Assembly: GCF_014200435.1 (NCBI RefSeq)
Contig: NZ_JACHBR010000001.1
Coordinates: 1,736,001 to 1,800,000 of the forward strand
DNA: 64,000 bases
Reading direction: 5' to 3'
Origin: Sphaerisporangium krabiense
Lineage (GTDB): Bacteria; Actinomycetota; Actinomycetes; Streptosporangiales; Streptosporangiaceae
Part shown: positions 35,217 to 42,912 of the stretch, in pieces
Layout: every line of letters starts with the position of its first letter
Position numbering within the stretch: the first letter of the stretch is position 1
Made by a program: the position numbers and the translations under genes
Notes under the pieces: generated by a model
Databases searched by the model: none
Seen by the model: the letters and a program-made list of their open reading frames with translations, nothing else
Told to the model about the DNA's origin: nothing

Positions 35217-35960
35217 TCACCACTGGAAGTTCGCCCCGTTCTCCCGCCTCGCGAGCTGCGCGGTGCGCATGACCCGGTAGCCCGCCTGGACGGCGGCGCC
35301 GTAGGGGATCTCGGCGGACTCGTAGAAGAACCTCTTCGCCATGTGCACCGCGTAGGACGGGTTCGCCGCGATCTGCCGCGCCACCTCCATGGCTCGTTCC
35401 TCGAGCCGCTCGGCGGGCACGACCTCGTTCACGATGCCGATCCGCAGGGCCTCGTCCGCCGGCACGCGCCGGCCGGTGACGAGCATCGACATCGCCGCCC
35501 GCATGCCGACGACCTCGCACAGCCGCGGGATGCCGTTGCCCTGGACGAGGCCGTGCGTGACCTCCGGGTGCCCGAACACCGCGTCCTCGCTCGCGATCAC
35601 GAGGTCGGTGAGGTTCACGACCAGCGTCCCGAGACCCAGCGCGTATCCCTGCACCGCCGCGATGATCACGGGCCGTGCGTACCGGAAGTTGTGCGACATC
35701 TCGCTGCCGGTGGACACCTCGAACGAGGGCGTCCGGCTCTGCCCTAGCTGGCTGCCCAGCTCGCTGAGGTCGGTGCCGCCGCAGAACGCCCGGCCCTCGG
35801 CCCGCAGCACGACCGCGCGGCAGTCCTGCAGCTCGTCTCCGGTGAGCACCTCCGCCAGCCGCCGGTGCATCTCGAAGTTGAACGCGTTGAGCTTCTCCGG
35901 CCGATTCAGCGTGATGACGCCGACGCCATCGGTCACGACCTGGAATTCGACCTCAGCCAC
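35217..35960 (-). CDS. Enoyl-CoA hydratase/isomerase (paralogue 1)
   Basis: Crotonase-fold protein of 247 aa. The oxyanion-hole segments are RAFCGGTDLSELG and IAAVQGYALGLGT; the usual catalytic Glu pair region reads SEDAVFGHPEVTHGL, with Glu near the isomerase position. GTG start with a sensible site (AGAGGTGCTG). It hydrates or isomerises an enoyl-CoA. It sits between the lipoprotein gene (30 nt upstream) and the LLM gene in the transport operon. Confidence 0.88.
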   Translation of the reverse strand: MAEVEFQVVTDGVGVITLNRPEKLNAFNFEMHRRLAEVLTGDELQDCRAVVLRAEGRAFCGGTDLSELGSQLGQSRTPSFEVSTGSEMSHNFRYARPVIIAAVQGYALGLGTLVVNLTDLVIASEDAVFGHPEVTHGLVQGNGIPRLCEVVGMRAAMSMLVTGRRVPADEALRIGIVNEVVPAERLEERAMEVARQIAANPSYAVHMAKRFFYESAEIPYGAAVQAGYRVMRTAQLARRENGANFQW

Positions 35961-35990
35961 TCCAGCACCTCTCTTCCGGACAGAACGGGA

Positions 35991-37643
35991 TCAGCAGTCT
36001 TTGGCTTGGGAATCGATGGTGGCCTTGTAACTCGGCTGCCAGTTGCCGGGAATCGCGACCGTCGGCTCAGCGCCGCCCATGGTGAACCCGCAGACCGCGC
36101 CGTACGCCTGGTAGGACACGTAGAGCGGCTTCGCCGCGGCGTCCTGCAGGATCTTGTCGTTGATCTCCTGCCACAGCTGCGCCTGCTCCTTGGAGTCGGA
36201 CGTCTCGGACGCCTTCTCGATCAGGGCGTCGGCGCCGTCGTATCCGCCGAAGTTCTGCGCGGGGTGCTTACCGCCCCGGACGGCCGAGGGGCCGTAGAAG
36301 AAGTCCGTGAACGGGATCTGCGGCGTGGGCCGGTAGGAGATGAGACTGAGCATGAGCGGCTCCTGGCCGGTCATGATCGCCGTCTGCCAGGTGGGCACGT
36401 CCACGTTCTTGATCTTGACGTTGACGCCGATCTCCTTCATCTGGGCCTGAAGGATCTGGAAGGAGGTCGCGTTGCTGGGCGCGGTGACGGTGACGTCGAA
36501 GCCGTTGGGATATCCCGCCGCCGCGAGCATCTGGCGGGCCTTCGCCACGTCGAAGTCGTACGCCAGGCCGGCCTGCTGCACATGCTCGTCGGGGATGCCG
36601 CCCGGCAACTGGGCCCCCCACACGCTGAGCGTCGGCTTCGCGGTCCGCTGCCCGGCCGAGGCCACGTAGTCGGCGCGGTTGACCGCGTACGCCAGCGCCC
36701 TGCGCACCTCCGGCTTGGCGGTCGGGCCGACCTTCGTGTTGAACAACAGGTACCAGGTGCCGAAGAGCGGAGCCTCGACGACCTTGAACCCCTGCCGGGA
36801 GTCGATGACCTCAAGGCCCTTGTCGCCGGTCGCGGTGGGCGCCGCGACGTCGAGGTCGCCGCCGAACAGGGCGGCCTGCCGGGCCGTGTCGTCCGCCATG
36901 AACCGGATGTCCCACCCGGCGGACAGCGGCTTGCCCAGGTAGTAGTCGTCGTTCGCCAGCAGCTTGATGCGCTGGCCCGGGGTCCAGCTCTCGAACTTGA
37001 ACGGCCCCGGCCCGACCGGGTGCTTGCCGAAGTCCTGGCCCTCGGCCTCCGCCGCCTTCTTGCACACCACGAGCCCGCCCTGCCAGTTCGAGATCGTCGG
37101 CAGGAACGCGGCGGGCGACACCGGGTGCTTCATCGTCACCTTCACGGTGCCGGGGTCCACCGCCTCGACCTTGTCATAGGCGGTGAACACCGAGGCGAAC
37201 GTCGAGGTGTCGGGGTTGGCGGCCCGCTTCAGCGAGAACACCACATCGTCCGACGTCAGATCGTAGGCCGGGGTCTTCTGGCCGGCGGGGCACTTCACGC
37301 CGGTGCGGAGCGCGATCGTCCACACCTGCTTGCCGTCCTGCGTCGCGGCCTGGGGGATCTCCTTGGCGATCCCCGGCTCGAACGGCGCCGTCGAGTTGCC
37401 CGGCTGGTAACGGACCAGACCGTCGAACAACATCATCGACAGCGTGCGGTCGACCGGCTGTACGGCACGGACCGGGTCCATCGACGTGATGCCCTCGGTG
37501 GCCACGCCCCATCGGATGGTCGGCCGCTCGTTCGTCGCCGAACCGCCGCCGCTGCCCGCGTCGGCACTACAGCCGGTGGCGGCCAATACCGCGACGAGCG
37601 CGGCAGGGCCGGCCACGCGGGCCTGAACCCTGAATACCTTCAT
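35991..37643 (-). CDS. ABC transporter substrate-binding lipoprotein, family 5 (paralogue 2)
   Basis: Solute-binding lipoprotein of 550 aa; signal peptide ending LAATGCSAD, a clear lipobox. SBP_bac_5 features as in paralogue 1: ITSMDPVRAVQPVDRTLSMM, FEPGIAKEIPQA, VRRALAYAVNRADYV. GGGAGCG precedes ATG 37643. First gene of the transport operon (lipoprotein, hydratase, LLM enzyme, two permeases, two ATPases), and preceded by island motif copy 3. Two such paralogues suggest two related ligands for one transporter. Confidence 0.93.
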   Translation of the reverse strand: MKVFRVQARVAGPAALVAVLAATGCSADAGSGGGSATNERPTIRWGVATEGITSMDPVRAVQPVDRTLSMMLFDGLVRYQPGNSTAPFEPGIAKEIPQAATQDGKQVWTIALRTGVKCPAGQKTPAYDLTSDDVVFSLKRAANPDTSTFASVFTAYDKVEAVDPGTVKVTMKHPVSPAAFLPTISNWQGGLVVCKKAAEAEGQDFGKHPVGPGPFKFESWTPGQRIKLLANDDYYLGKPLSAGWDIRFMADDTARQAALFGGDLDVAAPTATGDKGLEVIDSRQGFKVVEAPLFGTWYLLFNTKVGPTAKPEVRRALAYAVNRADYVASAGQRTAKPTLSVWGAQLPGGIPDEHVQQAGLAYDFDVAKARQMLAAAGYPNGFDVTVTAPSNATSFQILQAQMKEIGVNVKIKNVDVPTWQTAIMTGQEPLMLSLISYRPTPQIPFTDFFYGPSAVRGGKHPAQNFGGYDGADALIEKASETSDSKEQAQLWQEINDKILQDAAAKPLYVSYQAYGAVCGFTMGGAEPTVAIPGNWQPSYKATIDSQAKDC

Positions 37644-37795
37644 TGTTCGCTCCCATGTCCCGGGCACTGACCCGATTCCGACAGTTTTAGGAATTGCTGC
37701 TACGGGTCGAGCCGAGACGGCGGCGATCCCGTCCCCGAGTGGTGGAAACCGCGCTGGGCTGCTTGCGGCCCGCGATGTAGCTTTGAATGTTACAC

Positions 37796-37809
37796 CTGAA
37801 ATATCACAT
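37796..37809 (-). promoter_or_regulatory. Island motif, copy 3
   Basis: Minus-strand ATGTGATATTTCAG, 153 nt upstream of the lipoprotein ATG, at the head of the transport operon. Confidence 0.6.
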
Positions 37810-37818
37810 ACGCAATGG

Positions 37819-38625
37819 TCACTCGGTCGCGCGCGCGGCGACCGCGCCGTTCTCCGCGGCGGCCGGCGACGCCGCGGCCGCACGGCCGGCGGACCACCCC
37901 TCGCGGGTCATCAGGCTGACGTCCCGGGCGTACTCGAAGGCGCGGTCGAAGTCGAGCTCCTGGACGGCCCGGAAGACCCGCTTGGTGAGGCGGATCGCGG
38001 TCGGCGACTTCTCCGCCAGCGCCTGGGCGTAGCCGACGGCCTCGGCCATCAGGTCGTCGGCGGGCACGACCCGGGTGACCATGCCCATCGCGTGGGCCTC
38101 GGCCGCCTCGACGAACCGGCCGGACAGCAGCAGGTCGAGGGCCTGCAGACGCCCGACCGCGCGGCTCAGGCCGACCGCCACCGTGACCGCGGCGATCCCG
38201 TGGTTGGTCTCGGGATAGCTGAACCGCGCCGTGTCGGCCGCGATGACGACGTCACACGACACCGCGATCGCGCAGCCGCCGCCGACGGCGAACCCGTTGA
38301 CCGCGGCGATCACCGGCTTCGGCACCCGCGACAACCGCTCGTAGATCCGGTCGTTGTCGATCGCCTGCGAGTACCGGCCCCACAGGTCCTCCGGCGGGCG
38401 GCCCGTCCCGGCCTCCTTGAGGTCGGCGCCGGACGAGAACGCCGAGCCGTTGCCGGTGACGACGATCGCGCCCACCTCCGGGTCGGCGACGGCGTCGTCC
38501 ACCGCCTGATGGAAGCGCCGCATCATCTCGCTGTTCAGCGCGTTGCGGACCCGGGGGCGGTTGAGGGTGATGACGCGCACCCGGCCGTCGGTCCGGGTCA
38601 GCACCACCTCGGCGTTGTCAGCCAC
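37819..38625 (-). CDS. Enoyl-CoA hydratase/isomerase (paralogue 2)
   Basis: Crotonase-family protein of 268 aa. GSAFSSGADLKEAG and AAVNGFAVGGGCAIAVSCD form the CoA/oxyanion site; SYPETNHGIAA follows. GTG start. It is the last gene of the gntR-CoA-transferase-phosphotriesterase operon and lies about 60 nt after the phosphotriesterase-like gene start of the next, in the same direction. The island motif copy 3 lies just downstream and belongs to the next unit. Confidence 0.88.
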   Translation of the reverse strand: MADNAEVVLTRTDGRVRVITLNRPRVRNALNSEMMRRFHQAVDDAVADPEVGAIVVTGNGSAFSSGADLKEAGTGRPPEDLWGRYSQAIDNDRIYERLSRVPKPVIAAVNGFAVGGGCAIAVSCDVVIAADTARFSYPETNHGIAAVTVAVGLSRAVGRLQALDLLLSGRFVEAAEAHAMGMVTRVVPADDLMAEAVGYAQALAEKSPTAIRLTKRVFRAVQELDFDRAFEYARDVSLMTREGWSAGRAAAASPAAAENGAVAARATE

Positions 38626-38688
38626 TCGCTCTCTCCTGACGTCGATGGGACAAGGCGGGAATCGGAAGGATGGGAAGGATCGGCGCGG

Positions 38689-39606
38689 TCAGGAGCCGAC
38701 GAGAAGGCGCACGGGGTTGTCCGTCATGATGGCTTCGACCACGTCGGCGGGCACCCCGGCCTGCTGCAGGTCGGGCACGACCCGCTTCAGCACGTAGGCG
38801 TATCCGGGTCCGCCCGCGGTGCCGCGGTCCGGCGGGATGCACACGTCGTGGGAGATCAGCAGATGCGACGCCCAGCCCCGGCGGATGAACTCCGCCATGT
38901 TGCGGATGCGCCGTTCCTGCTGGTGGGGGTTGCGGGGGCCGTTGCGGTCGTAGCTCACCATCGCGCCGCGTTTCGCGAGCTGCTCGTGGTAGTCGAGGTA
39001 GGGGTACATGTCGCAGTGGGCCACCGCGACCCGCCGCAGGTCGCAGCCCTCCTCCTCGAGCACGTCGAGCTGCCAGCTCCCGACGTCGCTCTTCACCGCG
39101 TGCAGGACGAGCCCGAGACCGGTCTCCTTCTGGGCTCTGGCCGCCGCGCGCAGCACGCGCTCCTCGGCCGCGGACAGGTAGCCGTGGTCGGCCCCGATCT
39201 CGCCGATCACGCCCGGCCGGACGCCGTGCACCCCGGTCCTGATGTCCTCCAGCAGGACCTCGGTCAGCTGCGCGACGCTGACCTTGTTCATGTCCTGCTC
39301 GTAGAAGGACTCGCGGTACCAGCCGCAGCCCATCACGATGTGCACGCCGGTCTGCTCCGACACCGACCGCAGCAGACCCGGGTTCCTCCCCAGGCCGTTG
39401 TTCGTGAGGTCGATGATCGTGGCGCCGCCCGCCGCCGTGAACTCCCGGAGGTCGGTCACGGCGTCCTCGGAGTCGTCCAGGGTGGGATCGGGCCGGTTCT
39501 TGACGAGGTCGCAGACCACGTGCTCATGCGGCAGGATCCGGCCCAGTTCCGAGGTCGGGACCGGGCCGCGCACGGTCTGGACGGTCCTCGCTACGCCGCG
39601 TTCCAC
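38689..39606 (-). CDS. Phosphotriesterase-like amidohydrolase (paralogue 1)
   Basis: TIM-barrel metal hydrolase of 305 aa of the phosphotriesterase-related family, which in other bacteria includes lactonases. N-terminal VQTVRGPVPTSELGRILPHE with HxH-like ILPHEHV; EIGADHGYLSAAEERVLRAA holds the Lys/Glu bridging region and metal ligands; VLHAVKSDVGSWQL, VAVAHCDMYPYLDY and LLISHDVCIPPD supply further His/Asp ligands. I chose GTG 39606: AGGGA lies 6 nt upstream, and it overlaps the CoA-transferase stop by 16 nt. A lactone or ester substrate is likely. Confidence 0.85.
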   Translation of the reverse strand: MERGVARTVQTVRGPVPTSELGRILPHEHVVCDLVKNRPDPTLDDSEDAVTDLREFTAAGGATIIDLTNNGLGRNPGLLRSVSEQTGVHIVMGCGWYRESFYEQDMNKVSVAQLTEVLLEDIRTGVHGVRPGVIGEIGADHGYLSAAEERVLRAAARAQKETGLGLVLHAVKSDVGSWQLDVLEEEGCDLRRVAVAHCDMYPYLDYHEQLAKRGAMVSYDRNGPRNPHQQERRIRNMAEFIRRGWASHLLISHDVCIPPDRGTAGGPGYAYVLKRVVPDLQQAGVPADVVEAIMTDNPVRLLVGS

Positions 39607-40307
39607 AGGTCGTCCCTGTCGCTCTTGAGCGTGACCTCGGCGATGCCCTCCGGCGCGGCCACGAGCTCCACCTCGGTGAGCCGCTGGGCGTCCTCGAGTC
39701 TCCAGCCGGGCACGAGCTCGCGCACGATCGCCTTGCCGTCCTCCAGGTCGATCACGCCGATGTCGGTGACCAGCCGGTCGACGCACCGCGGCGCGGTCAT
39801 CTCCAGGTCGAGCCGGTTGACGAACCGCCGCGGGCGCGGCAGCAGCTGCATGGCGACGACCACCCGCCGGGCGCAGAACGCCAGGTCCTGGGCACCGCCG
39901 ATCGCGCCCGCCACCGCGCCGGGCAGCCAGAAGTTGGCGAGGTCGCCCTGCGCGCTCACCTGGAACGCTCCGAGGATCGTCGCGTCGAGGTGGCCGCCCC
40001 GGATCAGGGCGAAGGACTCCGCGTGATCCATGACGACCATCCCGGGACGGGGGACGAGCGGCTGCCTGCCGGCCGAGGCCAGCGACGGGTCGACCTCGTC
40101 CTGGGTGCGGGCCGTCCTGCCGTGCCCGAGGACGCCGTGCTCGCTGTGCAGCAGGATGTCGTCGTCGTCCTCGATGAAGAGGCTGCACATCATGGGCACG
40201 CCGACGCCCAGGTTGATGACTTCTCCCTCACGGAAGTCCTGTGAGATGCGTCGCGCGATTCCGACCCTGGACAGGGATGGCGCGGAGGGGTGTTGAGCTG
40301 GCGTCAT
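39591..40307 (-). CDS. 3-oxoacid-type CoA-transferase, subunit B
   Basis: Beta subunit of 238 aa that carries the catalytic Glu, here in LLHSEHGVLGHG (SExG motif). NLGVGVPMMCSLFIEDDDD and GAIGGAQDLAF are family landmarks. It transfers CoA from a donor such as succinyl-CoA or acetyl-CoA to a pathway acid. ATG 40307 fits the usual length. It follows subunit A with 107 nt between and overlaps the phosphotriesterase-like gene by 16 nt, so translation is probably coupled. Confidence 0.88.
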   Translation of the reverse strand: MTPAQHPSAPSLSRVGIARRISQDFREGEVINLGVGVPMMCSLFIEDDDDILLHSEHGVLGHGRTARTQDEVDPSLASAGRQPLVPRPGMVVMDHAESFALIRGGHLDATILGAFQVSAQGDLANFWLPGAVAGAIGGAQDLAFCARRVVVAMQLLPRPRRFVNRLDLEMTAPRCVDRLVTDIGVIDLEDGKAIVRELVPGWRLEDAQRLTEVELVAAPEGIAEVTLKSDRDDLWNAA

Positions 40308-40414
40308 AGCCTGGCCGGGGGTCCGGGCGTAGTGTCCCCCGAACTCCTTTCCCGAGGATGGATTCACCCGAGGCCGCCCGTTCGCCTCGGTCCTGGAACT
40401 CACTGGACCGCCCG

Positions 40415-41170
40415 TCACCTCACCATGAGGCGCCTGTCGCTCAGTACGATCCGGTCCACGTACGGACCGGGGGTGACGATGTGCTGCGGGTCCAGGTAGT
40501 CGACGACCTCCTCGACCTCCACGATCGTCACCTTGCCGCTGCCGGCCACGACGGGGTTCGTCGTCCGGGCGCCGTGCCGGTAGATGAGGTTGCCGAACCG
40601 GTCGGCCTGGTAGGCGGAGATGATGGCGAAATCGGGGCGGAGCGCCGTCTCGAGAACGTGCGGCACGCCGTCGAAGTGACGGATGTCCTTGCCCGCACCG
40701 ATCTTCGTGCCCGCGCCGACGGGGGTGTAGACGCCGCCGAGACCGGCGCGCCCGCAGCGCAGCCGCTCGCACAGGCTGCCCTGCCCGATCAGCTCGATCT
40801 CCACGTCGCCCCGCCGGACACCCGCCTCCAGCGGCCCGTCGGCGTTCGGGTTGTTGATCGACGAGAAGGTGGTGATCGCCTTGCTCACCTGGCCGAGCTC
40901 GGCGAGGTATCCGACAGGGTAGACGCCGTCCTCCGGCTCCGGGATGTACGGCTGGTCGCCGCGGCGGGTCCCGTACGACTGCGCGCCGGCGCGGCCGCGG
41001 CCGGACTCACACGCGATGATCGTCAGGTCGCGCAGTCCGCGCTCGGCGATTGCCTTGATCAGCGTGCTCGGGACGCCGGGCACTCCGACGAAGCCGCCGA
41101 AAGCGATCATGGCGCCGCTTTCGATGTCGGCGACGGCCTTGGCCGCCGACTCCACGACCTTGTTGATCAT
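40415..41170 (-). CDS. 3-oxoacid-type CoA-transferase, subunit A
   Basis: Alpha subunit of 251 aa: MINKVVESAAKAVADIESGA, then the GGFGxxGxP-like GGFVGVPGVPSTLIKAI, typical of AtoD/ScoA; VGAGTKIGAGKDIRHF is conserved too. Its start shares a base with the gntR stop (TGATG), so regulator and enzyme are made from one message. Together with subunit B it activates or releases a carboxylic acid in the pathway. Confidence 0.9.
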   Translation of the reverse strand: MINKVVESAAKAVADIESGAMIAFGGFVGVPGVPSTLIKAIAERGLRDLTIIACESGRGRAGAQSYGTRRGDQPYIPEPEDGVYPVGYLAELGQVSKAITTFSSINNPNADGPLEAGVRRGDVEIELIGQGSLCERLRCGRAGLGGVYTPVGAGTKIGAGKDIRHFDGVPHVLETALRPDFAIISAYQADRFGNLIYRHGARTTNPVVAGSGKVTIVEVEEVVDYLDPQHIVTPGPYVDRIVLSDRRLMVR

Positions 41171-41895
41171 CAGTCACCTTCCGTGCGTTTCGACAACTTC
41201 GAGTAGACGGTGGACGCCGGCTCGCCGTTCGGGTGCGCCGTCACCACGAGAAGGCGCACCCGTGCGGTGGCGTCCAGCATGTGGTCCCGCATGGCGATGT
41301 AGGCGGCGTCGGGGTCGCCGGCCTCGATCGCCTCCGCGATGGACCGGTGCTGCGCCGCGGACTCGAGGAGCCTGCCGGGCTGGCTGAGGTTGCGGAACCG
41401 CAGCAGGCGCACCCGCCCGTCCAGCACCGCGAACGAGTCCCGCAAGCCGTCGCTCCGGGCCATCGCGAGCAGGGCTTCGCGGCGTTCTTCCAGCGCCCGC
41501 ACATATTCCTGGACGTTGTTGGAGCGCGCCAGCCGTTCGAGCTCGTCGAAGGCCTCGCGAAACGCGGCACGTTGTTCCGGGGTGCCGCGTTCGGCGGCCC
41601 AGGCGGCCATCATGGGTTCCAGCGCGGTCTTGATCTGGTAGACGTCGGTGATCTCCTGCGGGCTGATCTCCCGGACGAAGACGCCGACGCGCGGGGCGAT
41701 GGTGACGAGACCCTCCACGCTCAACTGCTGCAGAGCGTCACGCACCGGTGTCCGGGACACCCCGAACCGCTCGGCGAGTTCGTCGGTCGAGATCCGCGCG
41801 CCGGAGGCCATCGTGCCGTTGTAGATCAGCGCGCGGATCTCCTCGATGACGACGTCCTTCGCCGAGAGGACACGGAGTCTCAGGGGAGTGCGCAC
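41170..41895 (-). CDS. GntR family regulator, FadR-like (paralogue 1)
   Basis: Regulator of about 241 aa. The winged helix (STDELAERFGVSRTPVRDAL, QLSVEGLVTIAPRVGVFVRE) is followed by an all-helical FCD effector domain (QIKTALEPMMAAWAAERGTP, LDGRVRLLRFRNL, HRSIAEAIEAGDPDAAYIAM with probable metal-site His). A longer frame begins at a TTG at 41931, but that TTGACA looks like a -35 box, so I prefer the GTG at 41895, perhaps translated from a leaderless message. A palindromic site lies over its promoter. Divergent from an almost identical twin; first gene of the CoA-transferase operon. Confidence 0.85.
   Translation of the reverse strand: MRTPLRLRVLSAKDVVIEEIRALIYNGTMASGARISTDELAERFGVSRTPVRDALQQLSVEGLVTIAPRVGVFVREISPQEITDVYQIKTALEPMMAAWAAERGTPEQRAAFREAFDELERLARSNNVQEYVRALEERREALLAMARSDGLRDSFAVLDGRVRLLRFRNLSQPGRLLESAAQHRSIAEAIEAGDPDAAYIAMRDHMLDATARVRLLVVTAHPNGEPASTVYSKLSKRTEGD
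41576..41845. repeat. Left arm of a 270-bp inverted repeat within gntR genes
   Basis: Reverse complement of 42097-42366 with one mismatch (A/T at 42351) when compared by eye base for base. It covers the DNA-binding half of this gntR gene. Confidence 0.85.
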
Positions 41896-41902
41896 AACCT
41901 CA

Positions 41903-41931
41903 AGTGTGAGCACTGATGTACTACATGTCAA
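41903..41931 (-). promoter_or_regulatory. gntR promoter with island motif, copy 4
   Basis: Minus strand: TTGACA (41931-41926), 17-nt spacer, CACACT (41908-41903) as a weak -10. The spacer holds ATGTAGTACATCAG (41926-41913), whose core ATGTA-N-TACAT is a clean palindrome of the FadR-subfamily type (GT-NNN-AC). The arrangement indicates autorepression. Confidence 0.65.
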
Positions 41932-42043
41932 GGATCAGCATCTCAGCGCCGCTCGATGACACCACTTCGATCAACACGGGCCGGCCCTGCCGTACGGCTA
42001 CGATTACGTCAGGGGGTTCTGCACATCAGCGCTAATGGAGTAG

Positions 42044-42808
42044 GTGACATCGTTGGATTCACAGGTCAGGATCCTCTCGGCCAAGGATGTGGTCGCCGAG
42101 GAGATCCGCGCGCTGATCTACAACGGCACGATGGCCTCCGGCGCGCGGATCTCGACCGACGAACTCGCCGAGCGGTTCGGGGTGTCCCGGACACCGGTGC
42201 GTGACGCTCTGCAGCAGTTGAGCGTGGAGGGTCTCGTCACCATCGCCCCGCGCGTCGGCGTCTTCGTCCGGGAGATCAGCCCGCAGGAGATCACCGACGT
42301 CTACCAGATCAAGACCGCGCTGGAACCCATGATGGCCGCCTGGGCCGCCGTACGCGGCACCCCGGAGCAGCGGAGCGCCCTGCTGCGGTCGGTGACCGAT
42401 CTGGAGCGGGTGGCCGAGGCCGGGGACATCCCCGCGTACGTCCGCATGATCGAGGAAAGACACGAGGTGATGCTGACGATGGCCGGGAGCGGCGGGTTAC
42501 GCGACGCGCTGGGAGTTCTCGACGGCCGCGTACGCCTGCTGCGGTTCCGCAACCTCAGCCAGCCCGGCAGTCTCGCCGAATCCGTCGCGGGACACCGCGC
42601 CGTCGCCGAGGCGATCGCCGCCGGCGACCCGCAGGCGGCCTACAACGCGATGCAGGCCCACAAGGCGCGTTCGACCGCGAAGATCGAGGCGCTGATGCCG
42701 GCGACCGCCAGCGACACACCGTCGATCACGCAGTTGGCGGCGGGCCGGCGCGGGACGTCCCGGTCGGCGCGCGGGCCCAGGAAGCGCTCGACGTCGACCT
42801 CGAAGTAG
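42044..42808 (+). CDS. GntR family regulator, FadR-like (paralogue 2)
   Basis: Regulator of 254 aa, divergent from paralogue 1. The first 110 residues (winged helix and start of the FCD domain) are nearly identical to the twin, the rest is only similar (LDGRVRLLRFRNLSQPG shared). Residues after about 215 (PATASDTPS onward) do not look like a GntR tail: basic, Ser/Arg-rich, and possibly read through foreign sequence. GTG 42044 has GGAG 6 nt upstream. Identical recognition helices mean both should bind the same sites but may answer different ligands. Confidence 0.85.
   Translation: MTSLDSQVRILSAKDVVAEEIRALIYNGTMASGARISTDELAERFGVSRTPVRDALQQLSVEGLVTIAPRVGVFVREISPQEITDVYQIKTALEPMMAAWAAVRGTPEQRSALLRSVTDLERVAEAGDIPAYVRMIEERHEVMLTMAGSGGLRDALGVLDGRVRLLRFRNLSQPGSLAESVAGHRAVAEAIAAGDPQAAYNAMQAHKARSTAKIEALMPATASDTPSITQLAAGRRGTSRSARGPRKRSTSTSK
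42097..42366. repeat. Right arm of the 270-bp inverted repeat
   Basis: Pairs with 41576-41845; the 251-nt centre holds both promoters. One mismatch at 42351. Confidence 0.85.
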
Positions 42809-42912
42809 GCCCGCGTCAGGCCGGGCGGGTCCCCCGATGACCCGCCGCCTGCCCTCGTTCACCGGAAGTCGCCGGCCCGGCCGGCCGCGCGTGTCATGAG
42901 TGGTGGCCGTGC

